NCBI GenBank assembly: GCA_016716135.1
Contig: JADJWX010000011.1
Span: 124,001-188,000 of the forward strand
Length of the DNA: 64,000 nucleotides
Origin: Lewinellaceae bacterium
Lineage (GTDB): Bacteria > Bacteroidota > Bacteroidia > Chitinophagales > Saprospiraceae
Direction: 5' to 3'
In this document: positions 27,121-34,852 of the stretch, one piece after another
Layout: each line of letters starts with the position of its first letter
Numbering within the stretch: position 1 is the first letter of the stretch
Translations under genes and position numbers: made by a program
Notes under the pieces: model-generated
Seen by the model: the letters and a program-made list of their open reading frames with translations, nothing else
Told to the model about the DNA's origin: nothing
Databases searched by the model: none

Positions 27121-28473
27121 ATGGAAACACCAGTTTATTCCCAGCCGGAACCTTCAAGACCCTCCCCTATTCTCGTTGGAATTATCATCGCAGCGTTGCT
27201 CGCCATTGCCGCATTTTGGTACTTCAATTCCCGCGGTGCTTCCGACGAGATCAAGTACGCCTTTGCGATCAATCACGCCTTTGAAAATCCCATTGTTTTT
27301 TACGGCGGGAAAGATTTGCGGTATGAGATCACACCGCGCGACAAGCGCCTGCTCAAAGTATATGTGCCGCAACAGGAACTGAACACCCCCAAATATCTCC
27401 TTGTGGAAGACGGCGAACTGGATTTTCTCGGTTTCGTAAAAAAAGACCAGACGTTTATTCCATTACAACTCTACCAGATACACAACGCCCGACCCGGAAA
27501 GCCCACATCCCCGGTAACCGACTGCAAAACCTACCTGGAAGTGGCCGCTGGCACCGACAGTATCCTGGTGCTGATTGATGGGAAACATATTCTCCCCGGA
27601 AAAAAGGTTGGCCCAAACCTGTACGTCATAAATTTTTGCGAGACTACCCGGCAACACGAATTTCAAGTGCTCGGCTACGCAAATTCCGCGTTGGCAACCA
27701 AAGGTTTGCGCCCGGAAACTTTTTCCATTACCGGCCCCGGCAGCACCGGTACCACCCGTGGATTTTGGTATAAAATTGATGCCTCGGGGGATACGATCCG
27801 CTATGGCCAGACCCCGGCCATGTACGACATGGCCGCCATCAACCCAACCCCACAGGGTGCGGGAAGCGGCAATTCGTCAAACCAAAACCTCCGGCCGGCA
27901 CAATACAGCACTGATCAGGGTACTAAAAGTGCCGTCACCAAGGTGATTTTTTCCATGCCCCGCAGCATGCAGGCGCCCTGGGTGTATTTAAATGAAAAAC
28001 GTATCACCAATTTCACACTCAACGCCAACCGGAACGAAGTGACTTTTTGGGTCAAGCAAAACGGTCAACCCGTGAATGTACGCGTTGGAGACACCAATTG
28101 CGAGTGTCAGGCTACCGGCAAAGCCCTCAACCCCGTACTTGAGTTGCGTGGTTTTTGTCAGTGCCGGGATATTCAAATTTATGTACAACTCGATCCCGGT
28201 TTGGACCGTTACCGCAATAAACTCCGCATTTATGTCGACGGGCAGCTTACCGATATCCCGCTGCCACCGGCCGGGCAACCGCTGATGTTCCCGGTGCGAA
28301 AACTGAACCGGGATCAGTATGTTGAGTTAAAATTGCTTTTGCCGGACGACACCGGCAATACCGGCTTGTTTGACGTGTGTAATTTCACCGTGCCGTCAGA
28401 AGCCACTACGGTGAACCTCAGCCCGTCCTGTGCTTGCCCGAGTTGCCCGCCCAACATTAAAGTTTCGGGCTAA
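27121..28473 (+). CDS. Single-pass membrane protein with large extracytoplasmic domain, unknown
   Basis: 450 residues. A proline-rich cytoplasmic N-terminus (about 1-17), one membrane helix (ILVGIIIAALLAIAAFWYF, about 18-36) and about 410 residues outside. The outer part is beta-rich with Asn/Gly/Ser-rich linker near 235-265 and a cysteine-rich C-terminal half (TNCECQ, FCQCRDI, SPSCACPSCPPNIKV). No recognised family. The cysteine pairs suggest disulphides or metal binding outside the cytoplasm. It stands alone: divergent from a lipoprotein gene and convergent with the arginyltransferase-like gene 11 nt away. Confidence 0.78.
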   Translation: METPVYSQPEPSRPSPILVGIIIAALLAIAAFWYFNSRGASDEIKYAFAINHAFENPIVFYGGKDLRYEITPRDKRLLKVYVPQQELNTPKYLLVEDGELDFLGFVKKDQTFIPLQLYQIHNARPGKPTSPVTDCKTYLEVAAGTDSILVLIDGKHILPGKKVGPNLYVINFCETTRQHEFQVLGYANSALATKGLRPETFSITGPGSTGTTRGFWYKIDASGDTIRYGQTPAMYDMAAINPTPQGAGSGNSSNQNLRPAQYSTDQGTKSAVTKVIFSMPRSMQAPWVYLNEKRITNFTLNANRNEVTFWVKQNGQPVNVRVGDTNCECQATGKALNPVLELRGFCQCRDIQIYVQLDPGLDRYRNKLRIYVDGQLTDIPLPPAGQPLMFPVRKLNRDQYVELKLLLPDDTGNTGLFDVCNFTVPSEATTVNLSPSCACPSCPPNIKVSG

Positions 28474-28484
28474 AAACGGTTCGG

Positions 28485-29216
28485 TTACTTGCTCCAGGCT
28501 TCGCGCCAGTCGCGCACCGGCATGCGTTTCAGGGGGTACCAATTGCCCCACCAGTCGAAATATTCCAGGTTGTGGAAATTGAGTTTGTAGTCAAACTCAC
28601 TGGGCAGGTCGTAAACAAAACCGGGGTAATAAAACGCTTTCCCCAGTTGTCGCGCGTACTCAATTTCGAGTAGCATGGTAAAGGTACCCAGGCTGCGTGC
28701 CGCTTCCTCCGGGTCGTGGATGCAGTAGTTTCCCGCCATGCTGCGCTGGCCCATATGGAAAAAACTGGTGGCAATATGACGCTCACTGTTGAACACATCA
28801 AACTCAATGCCCAGGCAGGGCATCATGTGGCTCCAGGAGCTAAAAAAGCCGTAAATGGAAGAGGGGCGGTTGTGATGAAAACGCGCCGCATGCCGCTCAA
28901 ACAGCAACTCATGCCGCCGCAAAATGCGCAGCGGACGCCGTAGAATACGCAAATCGGCATTGCGCCGCAGGCAACGGCGCTGACTTTTACTAAGCTGAAA
29001 TCCATCGAGCCGAATACGAAGGAGCACGACACGGCAAGGTTCGCCCCGCCATTCCCAATGATTCCGGCGGAAAATCAAGTCAGACCAATAGCACCAGCCG
29101 TCCTCACAAAACCGGTCGAAGACCATGGGATGCAGAGGCTCCATCGGGATGTATTCCTCAATGTGGTTCGGGTTGAAAGAAATGTCCCGGAATACTGCTA
29201 GTGATTTAGAATGCAA
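28485..29216 (-). CDS. Arginyl/leucyl-tRNA--protein transferase-like protein (ATE/Bpt family)
   Basis: 243 residues. The core matches the ATE/Bpt family: LRIRLDGFQLSKSQRRCLRR with NADL corresponds to the RxP...FxxSxSQRRxxRRNxDL motif, and later GTFTMLLEIEYARQLGKAFY with YPGFVY to the (L)G...IEYARxxG...YxG(Y/F) motif. These enzymes transfer Arg or Leu from tRNA to the N-terminus of proteins to mark them for ClpAP degradation. The usual N-terminal CxxC pairs are reduced to single cysteines (DGWCYW, GEPCRV). Cytoplasmic. The amino acid used cannot be told from sequence. Confidence 0.78.
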   Translation of the reverse strand: MHSKSLAVFRDISFNPNHIEEYIPMEPLHPMVFDRFCEDGWCYWSDLIFRRNHWEWRGEPCRVVLLRIRLDGFQLSKSQRRCLRRNADLRILRRPLRILRRHELLFERHAARFHHNRPSSIYGFFSSWSHMMPCLGIEFDVFNSERHIATSFFHMGQRSMAGNYCIHDPEEAARSLGTFTMLLEIEYARQLGKAFYYPGFVYDLPSEFDYKLNFHNLEYFDWWGNWYPLKRMPVRDWREAWSK

Positions 29217-29343
29217 AGCCTGAACGATGTTTGATTTCCGGATTTATTCTTGCGAAAGTAAGGCGCTCCGGGGATTTCTTTTTCTACGAACCTGATATTG
29301 TGCCTATTTTTGCCAGCCATTGATTCATTGAAATTCAACGTAA

Positions 29344-30552
29344 ATGTCCAAAGTTCTGATTATTGGCGCCGGTGGCGTCGGTCGTGTTGTAGCCTACAAA
29401 TGCGCGCAGCACCGTAATGTTTTCAGCGAAATTTTGCTTGCAAGCCGCACCAAAAAAAAATGTGATGCGATTGCCGATGCTATTTACAAGGCATACGGCG
29501 GTCCGAAAATCAAAACAGCCAAACTCGATGCCGATGATGTTCAACAAACCGTTGCACTCATCCAAAAGTTCCAACCCGCGCTGGTGATTAATGTCGCCCT
29601 GCCCTACCAGGATTTGCCCATTATGGATGCCTGCCTGGAAACCGGCGTCAACTACATGGATACCGCCAACTACGAGCCCAAGGATGTGGCCAAATTTGAG
29701 TACTCCTGGCAGTGGGCTTATCAGGATCGTTTTAAAAAGAAGGGCATCATGGCCCTGCTCGGGTGTGGTTTCGACCCTGGTGTGACCAGTGTTTTTACGG
29801 CTTACGCCAAAAAACATTATTTCGACGAAATACACTACCTCGACATCGTAGACGCCAATGCCGGCAGCCATGGCAAGGCTTTCGCCACCAATTTTAACCC
29901 TGAAATAAATATCCGGGAGGTCACTCAAAAAGGAAAATATTGGGAAAACGGCCGCTGGGTGGAAACCGAACCCCACGAAATCTGGAAAGATATCGACTAC
30001 CCGGAGATCGGGCCAAAACGCTCTTACCTGATCTACCATGAGGAACTGGAAAGCCTGGTGAAAAACTTCCCCACACTCAAACGCGCGCGCTTCTGGATGA
30101 CGTTCAGTGAAGAGTACCTCACGCACCTGCGCGTCATTCAGAATATCGGCATGGCCGGCATTGAGCCGGTCCGGTACAAAGGCATTGACATCGTGCCCTT
30201 GCAGTTTTTAAAAGCGGTTTTGCCGGCTCCGGAAGAACTCGGCGAAAACTACACCGGTTTCACCAGTATCGGCTGCCGGATCAAAGGGGTAAAAGACGGA
30301 AAAGAACGCACCTATTACATCTGGAACAACTGCTCGCACCAGGCTGCCTACCAGGAAACCGGCACGCAAGGGGTCAGCTACACCACGGGTGTGCCGGCCA
30401 TGATTGGCGCCCGGATGATACTGGAAGGCAAATGGAGCGGCAAAGGTGTATTCAATGTTGAAGAATTCAATCCCGATCCCTTCCTCGAACGGCTCGCGCT
30501 GGACGGGTTGCCCTGGCATGAAAAAGTGGATATTAATTTGGGGATGGACTAA
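29344..30552 (+). CDS. Carboxynorspermidine/carboxyspermidine dehydrogenase (saccharopine dehydrogenase family)
   Basis: 402 residues. N-terminal Rossmann NADP site VLIIGAGGVGRVVAYKCAQH, then NVALPYQDLPIMDACLETGV, DTANYEP and GCGFDPGVTSVFTAYAKKHY, the signature of the saccharopine-dehydrogenase-like carboxynorspermidine synthases; NPEINIREVTQKGKYWENGR and PEEIG-type regions follow. The enzyme condenses aspartate semialdehyde with a diamine and reduces the imine. Together with nspC at 21600-22742 it would make spermidine, norspermidine or homospermidine without S-adenosylmethionine decarboxylase. A Lys1-type lysine enzyme is the alternative, but less likely with nspC nearby. Confidence 0.9.
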   Translation: MSKVLIIGAGGVGRVVAYKCAQHRNVFSEILLASRTKKKCDAIADAIYKAYGGPKIKTAKLDADDVQQTVALIQKFQPALVINVALPYQDLPIMDACLETGVNYMDTANYEPKDVAKFEYSWQWAYQDRFKKKGIMALLGCGFDPGVTSVFTAYAKKHYFDEIHYLDIVDANAGSHGKAFATNFNPEINIREVTQKGKYWENGRWVETEPHEIWKDIDYPEIGPKRSYLIYHEELESLVKNFPTLKRARFWMTFSEEYLTHLRVIQNIGMAGIEPVRYKGIDIVPLQFLKAVLPAPEELGENYTGFTSIGCRIKGVKDGKERTYYIWNNCSHQAAYQETGTQGVSYTTGVPAMIGARMILEGKWSGKGVFNVEEFNPDPFLERLALDGLPWHEKVDINLGMD

Positions 30553-30564
30553 ACTGGGTTTTTA

Positions 30565-30676
30565 GGTTACTGGTTTAAAGGTTACTGGTTTCCGGTTAGT
30601 TCACCTTATATGAATAGAGCAACCCTCCAACTCGTAACCTTCCAACCAGTAACCAGTAACCTTTAAACCAGAAACC
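30565..30676. repeat. Long inverted repeat of GGTTACTGG / CCAGTAACC units
   Basis: Left arm 30565-30588 (GGTTACTGGTTTAAAGGTTA and CTGG) pairs with right arm 30653-30676 with one mismatch. Inside lie more partial units (GGTTTCCGGTTAG, CCAACCAGTAACC). It fills the gap between the dehydrogenase and response-regulator genes and shares wording with the element at 8700-8789. The right arm ends 8 nt before the regulator start. Confidence 0.8.
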
Positions 30677-30684
30677 TTAGACGC

Positions 30685-31368
30685 ATGCGCATCTTACTCG
30701 TAGAAGACGAAGAATCCATCCGCGATGCCCTCCGGCTCAACCTGGAACTGGAGGGTTATGAAGTAGTCGTGACAGGCAACGGCAGGCAAGCGCTCGAACT
30801 GATCGGCAGCCAGCACTTCGACCTGCTCCTGCTCGATGTGATGCTTCCCGAAGTCAATGGCTTCAGCATAACCGAGCAGGTCCGACTAACCAACAACGAG
30901 GTGCCAATTCTGCTCCTTACCGCTAAGGATCTGCCTCAGGACCGCGTAACCGGCCTGAAAAAAGGCGCAGACGATTACCTGACCAAGCCTTTCAACCTGG
31001 AAGAACTGCTGCTGCGCGTGAGCAAACTGTTGCGGCGCAGCCAGCGGGTAAAAGGCGAAATTTTGGAACTTTTTGAGTTTGGAAAAAACCAGGTCAACTT
31101 CGACACTTTTGAAGCCACCACCTGGCGGGGAGAGGCCATCACCCTGACCAAAAAGGAAGCGATGCTGCTGAAGTTGCTCGTAGAACGCAAAAATGAAGTA
31201 GTAAGCCGAAATCAAATCCTGCAGGCCGTTTGGGGCTACGATGTTTTTCCCAGTACGCGTACAATTGACAATTTTATCCTGGCCTTCCGGAAATATTTTG
31301 AAGTGAATCCAAAAGAGCCCGAGTTTTTCCATGCCATCCGGGGAGTGGGCTATAAATTCGTCATGTAA
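30685..31368 (+). CDS. OmpR/PhoB-type response regulator (no kinase adjacent)
   Basis: 227 residues. Receiver domain (1-118) with the acidic pair VEDEE, the phosphoacceptor aspartate in DLLLLDVMLPEVNG and the lysine in DDYLTKPF; C-terminal winged helix DNA-binding domain (about 130-227) with LTKKEAMLLKLLVERKNEVV, RTIDNFILAFRKYFE and the ending HAIRGVGYKFVM. No sensor kinase gene lies next to it, so the partner is elsewhere. The start codon follows 8 nt after the long inverted repeat, which would therefore be in its leader. Confidence 0.95.
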   Translation: MRILLVEDEESIRDALRLNLELEGYEVVVTGNGRQALELIGSQHFDLLLLDVMLPEVNGFSITEQVRLTNNEVPILLLTAKDLPQDRVTGLKKGADDYLTKPFNLEELLLRVSKLLRRSQRVKGEILELFEFGKNQVNFDTFEATTWRGEAITLTKKEAMLLKLLVERKNEVVSRNQILQAVWGYDVFPSTRTIDNFILAFRKYFEVNPKEPEFFHAIRGVGYKFVM

Positions 31369-31371
31369 TTT

Positions 31372-31563
31372 CTAAATCAACTTCCCGGTAGCCTCCTCGG
31401 TTTCACGCAGCTTGTTCCGGCAAAACTCGATGAGCTCCTGCGCACGGGCAATTTTTCCCGCCATTACATCAATGCCGATTGATTCGCTTTGCAGGTCAGC
31501 CACTATCTGTTGCAATTCGGCGTATGCCGATTCGTATGTCATCGGTTCCTTGTCTTTTTTCAT
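31372..31563 (-). CDS. xseB: Exodeoxyribonuclease VII small subunit XseB
   Basis: 63 residues, the usual size. The pattern MTYESAYAELQQIVADLQSE then KIARAQELIEFCRNKLRETE is the XseB helical hairpin, which binds the large subunit XseA to make the single-strand-specific exonuclease VII. Its ATG overlaps the stop of the SET-domain gene by three nucleotides (ATGA arrangement), so the two are translationally coupled. xseA is not in the window. Ends 3 nt before the end of the convergent response regulator. Confidence 0.92.
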   Translation of the reverse strand: MKKDKEPMTYESAYAELQQIVADLQSESIGIDVMAGKIARAQELIEFCRNKLRETEEATGKLI

Positions 31564-31946
31564 AGTTCAAACCAGACCTTGCTGCGATTTTCCGGTGAGC
31601 CGTTGTAGTTTACAAAAATCTCTTCACCCGGGGCAATGTCCCGCAGGGCGTAAATATCGATGGTATTGTTTTCAAAGTCCATTCCGTAGTCTGCATTGGG
31701 TTCGTAGGCATGGTTGTATAAAGAACCGTACCCCAGTGCAATGGCATACCATTCGCCATCGTCGCCCCAATCGAAATAATAGTCGTCGAGCATGGTTTGC
31801 CGCATGGCTGCCAGCTGTGCCTTAGGGAACAACAGCACCGGGCATATTTCGATAACGCCCTCAGCGGCAATGGGTTCGGCGGCAAATACGCCCATGCCAT
31901 GCACGTCGGAAGGCGCAAAATAGATGGCTGCGTTTTGAAGACTCAT
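31560..31946 (-). CDS. SET domain protein
   Basis: 128 residues from ATG 31946. A compact SET fold: VHGMGVFAAEPIAAEGVIEI at the start, YGSLYNHAYEPNADYGMDFE (the NH motif, here YNHAYEPNA) and IDIYALRDIAPGEEIFVNYN (ALRDIxxGEEIxxNY, the catalytic tyrosine) near the end. These are the S-adenosylmethionine-binding motifs of protein lysine methyltransferases. The bacterial substrate is unknown. It is overlapped at its stop codon by xseB and follows the YgcG-like gene by 35 nt. Confidence 0.86.
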   Translation of the reverse strand: MSLQNAAIYFAPSDVHGMGVFAAEPIAAEGVIEICPVLLFPKAQLAAMRQTMLDDYYFDWGDDGEWYAIALGYGSLYNHAYEPNADYGMDFENNTIDIYALRDIAPGEEIFVNYNGSPENRSKVWFEL

Positions 31947-31981
31947 GTTGCGAGGAATGATTGAGTGAGAAATTGAGCGCA

Positions 31982-32824
31982 TTACCAGCCGCCGCCTGCG
32001 CCACCACCGCCAAATGAACCGCCACCAAAACCACCACCGCCAAATCCACCACCACCGCCGAAGCCGCCGCCGCCAAAGCCGCCGCCAAAGCCGCCGCCAA
32101 AGCCACCACCGCCCCACCAATCATCATTCCGGCGACGAGCCTTGCGCCGGCCGGCACTGGTATACACCGTCCCGCGACTTGCCGCACGGACAATAAAGAA
32201 AACGGCCAGAAAAATAATGGCGATAAAAACAAGCAAGACCACCAAAGCCACTTTCCTATTTGCTTTGCGCGGTTCGGCCTTGAATTCACCGGAAAGCGCG
32301 GAAATTATATCGTCCAGGCCTGCATTTATACCATCGAAATAGCGCTCTCCGCGGAAATACGGAATCATGGTATTCCGTATGATCCGTCCGGCGGTGATAT
32401 CCGGCAGGGCGCCTTCCACGCCATAGCCCGTTGCAATAAAAACCCCGCGATCAGGCGCTTCGGTTTTGATAAGCACTACTACGCCGTTGTCTTTGCTTTT
32501 GCGGCCGATACCCCAGCGGTTTCCCAGCTCAAAAGCATAGGAGGAACGGTCGTAATCGCCCAAATCAGGCCGAATCATAACGACGATTTGCGTGGAGGTG
32601 GAATCCGAGTATGCCCGTAGTTTTTGTTCCAAAATACCTTTCTCCTGCGCCGACAACCAACCGGAATAATCGTGCACATAAACTGCGGGATCGGGTTTGG
32701 GCGGAAAAATTTCTTCGTCGGATTGTGCCAGGCTTGCCGGCAACCAGGCCATAAAAACAAAAAGCACCAACCCCATCCAGCGCAGCGATACATTGCCCGG
32801 CGCCTTGCGTCGACCGTTAACCAT
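31982..32824 (-). CDS. TPM domain protein YgcG-like, glycine-rich tail
   Basis: 280 residues from ATG 32824 (further in-frame ATGs at 32836 and upstream). Signal peptide or anchor (SLRWMGLVLFVFMAWLPASL, AQ), TPM/Psb32 domain (about 40-180; VHDYSGWLSAQEKGILEQKL, IVVMIRPDLGDYDRSSYAFE, WGIGRKSKDNGVVVLI), a membrane helix (VALVVLLVFIAIIFLAVFFI) and a low-complexity tail of about 45 residues almost wholly Gly/Phe. The TPM domain has been linked to phosphatase activity and photosystem repair in other organisms; here it belongs to the lemA-TPM-TPM cluster common in Bacteroidota. Starts 8 nt inside the end of the preceding TPM gene. Confidence 0.88.
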   Translation of the reverse strand: MVNGRRKAPGNVSLRWMGLVLFVFMAWLPASLAQSDEEIFPPKPDPAVYVHDYSGWLSAQEKGILEQKLRAYSDSTSTQIVVMIRPDLGDYDRSSYAFELGNRWGIGRKSKDNGVVVLIKTEAPDRGVFIATGYGVEGALPDITAGRIIRNTMIPYFRGERYFDGINAGLDDIISALSGEFKAEPRKANRKVALVVLLVFIAIIFLAVFFIVRAASRGTVYTSAGRRKARRRNDDWWGGGGFGGGFGGGFGGGGFGGGGGFGGGGFGGGSFGGGGAGGGW

Positions 32825-33245
32825 AAATAATCTCATCGGGAAGTTCATTTTCGTTATCGTGCGGATCTGCCGGGAAATGCTGTTGGAGTTGTGCACCAAT
32901 CTGATTAATCACCAGGCAAACGCCATCGCAGGCCTGTTCTTTCAGTAAATAATCGCGCAACAACTGTTTTTCAGCATCCCAAAACTGAAAACCGACGCGC
33001 TCGTGGATTCCAGTATCGCCCCAGATAGCGAACAGGCGCGATTTTTCGGCGATGTAAATCAACACCCCGTTGCGTTGTTTGGTTTTGTGAATATCCAGCA
33101 GGTGAAACAATTCGGCGGCGCGTTCCACCGGATGATCCCGGTCGCAAAAATCTTCGATATAGAGGCGAATTTCACCACTGGTTATCCGTTCTGCCGAACG
33201 GATTTCAGCCAGGATACGGGCCTCTTCTTCTTTTGAAAAAAGCAT
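32817..33245 (-). CDS. TPM domain protein, soluble
   Basis: 142 residues without signal peptide. TPM-type motifs: ARILAEIRSAERITSGEIRL, FHLLDIHKTKQRNGVLIYIA, FAIWGDTGIHERVGFQFWD. It is the second member of the lemA-TPM-TPM set: 92 nt downstream of lemA and overlapping the YgcG-like gene by 8 nt. The role of the set is unknown; membrane or stress homeostasis has been proposed for related genes. Confidence 0.87.
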   Translation of the reverse strand: MLFSKEEEARILAEIRSAERITSGEIRLYIEDFCDRDHPVERAAELFHLLDIHKTKQRNGVLIYIAEKSRLFAIWGDTGIHERVGFQFWDAEKQLLRDYLLKEQACDGVCLVINQIGAQLQQHFPADPHDNENELPDEIIYG

Positions 33246-33337
33246 TTGTCTGAGTTTGGGAAGGGTTGTGTGAAAATTCGGTGGGGCTAAGCAACCGGCG
33301 GCTCTGCACCGGATTATTCACACAACCCATTTATTTT

Positions 33338-33931
33338 TTAAAACTGCACTTTCGGCGCCTGATCAGCACCCGGAGAGGCTGAGAAGTAGCCTTTGGGGCT
33401 AAAGCCGAACATTCCGGCAAACAGGTTCGTCGGGAAGCGGCGCACATAGGCGTTGTAGTCGTTGACGGCAGTGTTGAAATTCCGGCGTTCCACAGAAATC
33501 CGGTTCTCGGTGCCTTCCAGTTGTTTTTGAAGGTCCAGGAAATTTTCGTTGGCTTTGAGGTTGGGATAATTTTCCACAGTAGCCAGCAAACGGCTGAGTG
33601 CACCACTGAGTGCCGACTGCGCTTGCTCGAACCGCTGGATGTTTTCCGGTGTCAATTGTTCGGCGGTGAAGGTCACTTTGGTGGCATTGGCGCGTGCCTC
33701 GACGACCGACTGCAGGGTCTGCTGTTCGAAATCGGCATAGCCTTTTACCGTGTTCACCAGGTTGGGAATGAGGTCGGCCCGCCGTTGGTATTGATTTTCC
33801 ACCTGCGACCAGGCTTGTTTTACTTTTTCGTCTTTACCGACAGCGGTATTGTATGAACCGCACATATTGAAAACGAGCAACAGAAATACGCCAAGCAGAA
33901 TAAGCGGCAGAAATTTTCGAATGTCCATCAT
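33338..33931 (-). CDS. lemA: LemA family protein
   Basis: 197 residues. A membrane anchor (LPLILLGVFLLLVFNMCG, about 7-24) and the LemA helical domain, with EKVKQAWSQVENQYQRRADL followed by IPNLVNTVKGYADFEQQTL, and LKANENFLDLQKQLEGTENR as signature. The C-terminal stretch RRFPTNLFAGMFGFSPKGYF is also typical. A cysteine at the end of the anchor might be a lipidation site. First gene of the lemA-TPM-TPM operon. Confidence 0.95.
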   Translation of the reverse strand: MMDIRKFLPLILLGVFLLLVFNMCGSYNTAVGKDEKVKQAWSQVENQYQRRADLIPNLVNTVKGYADFEQQTLQSVVEARANATKVTFTAEQLTPENIQRFEQAQSALSGALSRLLATVENYPNLKANENFLDLQKQLEGTENRISVERRNFNTAVNDYNAYVRRFPTNLFAGMFGFSPKGYFSASPGADQAPKVQF

Positions 33932-34025
33932 AATGTTTTGAATGTGTAAATCTTGAAATGGTTGAACAAGGCGAAGTTAGTTTTTGGTTTTGAAAGCATT
34001 TGAACAGGTATCCTGTTTTTTCGGT

Positions 34026-34787
34026 TCAGCCTGGAGGGCGGGTGGCAGCGACAAAAGCGGCCAGAATTCCGGCCGCCACCGAGGCGTTCAGCGATTCGGC
34101 TGCGCTGCCTGGCGCCCTGGGGATGGTAAGCCGACGGGTGAGCAATATTTCTACATTCGGACGGATCCCGCCGCCTTCATTGCCGATTACCAAAAGTCCG
34201 TGTTTGGGCATATCGCAGGTAAAAATGTTATCCCCGTCGAGTACGGCGCCAGCCACCGGCAGATCAGGGTTGTTGCGCAACATTTCGGTTAATTCCACAG
34301 CGGGCAAAGGTATCCGGAGCACGGCGCCCATGCTCGCTTGTACGACTTTCGGACTAAATGCATCTACACAATCGGGCGAACAATAGACGGCCGGCATACC
34401 AAACCAATCGGCTACCCGAATGATGGTGCCCAGATTGCCCGGGTCGCGAATCCCATCGAGGTAAAAGGCTACCCCGGTTTCCAGGGTGGGCTGTGGCTGC
34501 TCCGGCATTTCGGCCACCGCCAATACCGGAGGCGGCGTTTGGAGGGCGGAGACTTTTTTCAGGTCGTTTTCCGTAACCGCGTTAAATAAGTGATAAAACG
34601 GCGCCAGCAAGGCTGCATTTTCGGAGGCCCAACGTTCCAGACCAAAAACCGAGACCACGGCAATCCGTTTTTGCACCAGGAGTTCGGCAACTAATTTGCT
34701 GCCTTCCACTGTGAATTTTCGATACTTTTGCCGGTACTTTTTTACCTGGAGAGCGGTCAGAAATTTTTGCTGGCTGGCAGATAACAT
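34026..34787 (-). CDS. SpoU/TrmH family RNA 2'-O-methyltransferase
   Basis: 253 residues. An N-terminal substrate-binding domain (about 1-95; TALQVKKYRQKYRKFTVEGS) and the C-terminal knotted SPOUT domain with YLDGIRDPGNLGTIIRVADW, LLVIGNEGGGIRP and RLTIPRAPGSAAESLNASVA, the three SpoU motifs, all present. It methylates rRNA or tRNA with S-adenosylmethionine; the target base cannot be told. Divergent from the tamL gene, 65 nt apart, a neighbourhood seen in other Bacteroidota. Confidence 0.93.
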   Translation of the reverse strand: MLSASQQKFLTALQVKKYRQKYRKFTVEGSKLVAELLVQKRIAVVSVFGLERWASENAALLAPFYHLFNAVTENDLKKVSALQTPPPVLAVAEMPEQPQPTLETGVAFYLDGIRDPGNLGTIIRVADWFGMPAVYCSPDCVDAFSPKVVQASMGAVLRIPLPAVELTEMLRNNPDLPVAGAVLDGDNIFTCDMPKHGLLVIGNEGGGIRPNVEILLTRRLTIPRAPGSAAESLNASVAAGILAAFVAATRPPG

Positions 34788-34852
34788 AAACAGGCGTTTA
34801 AAAACCCCGTACGGGTAATCCCCGCCCGGTTTTCAGATGATCAGCAGATTGT

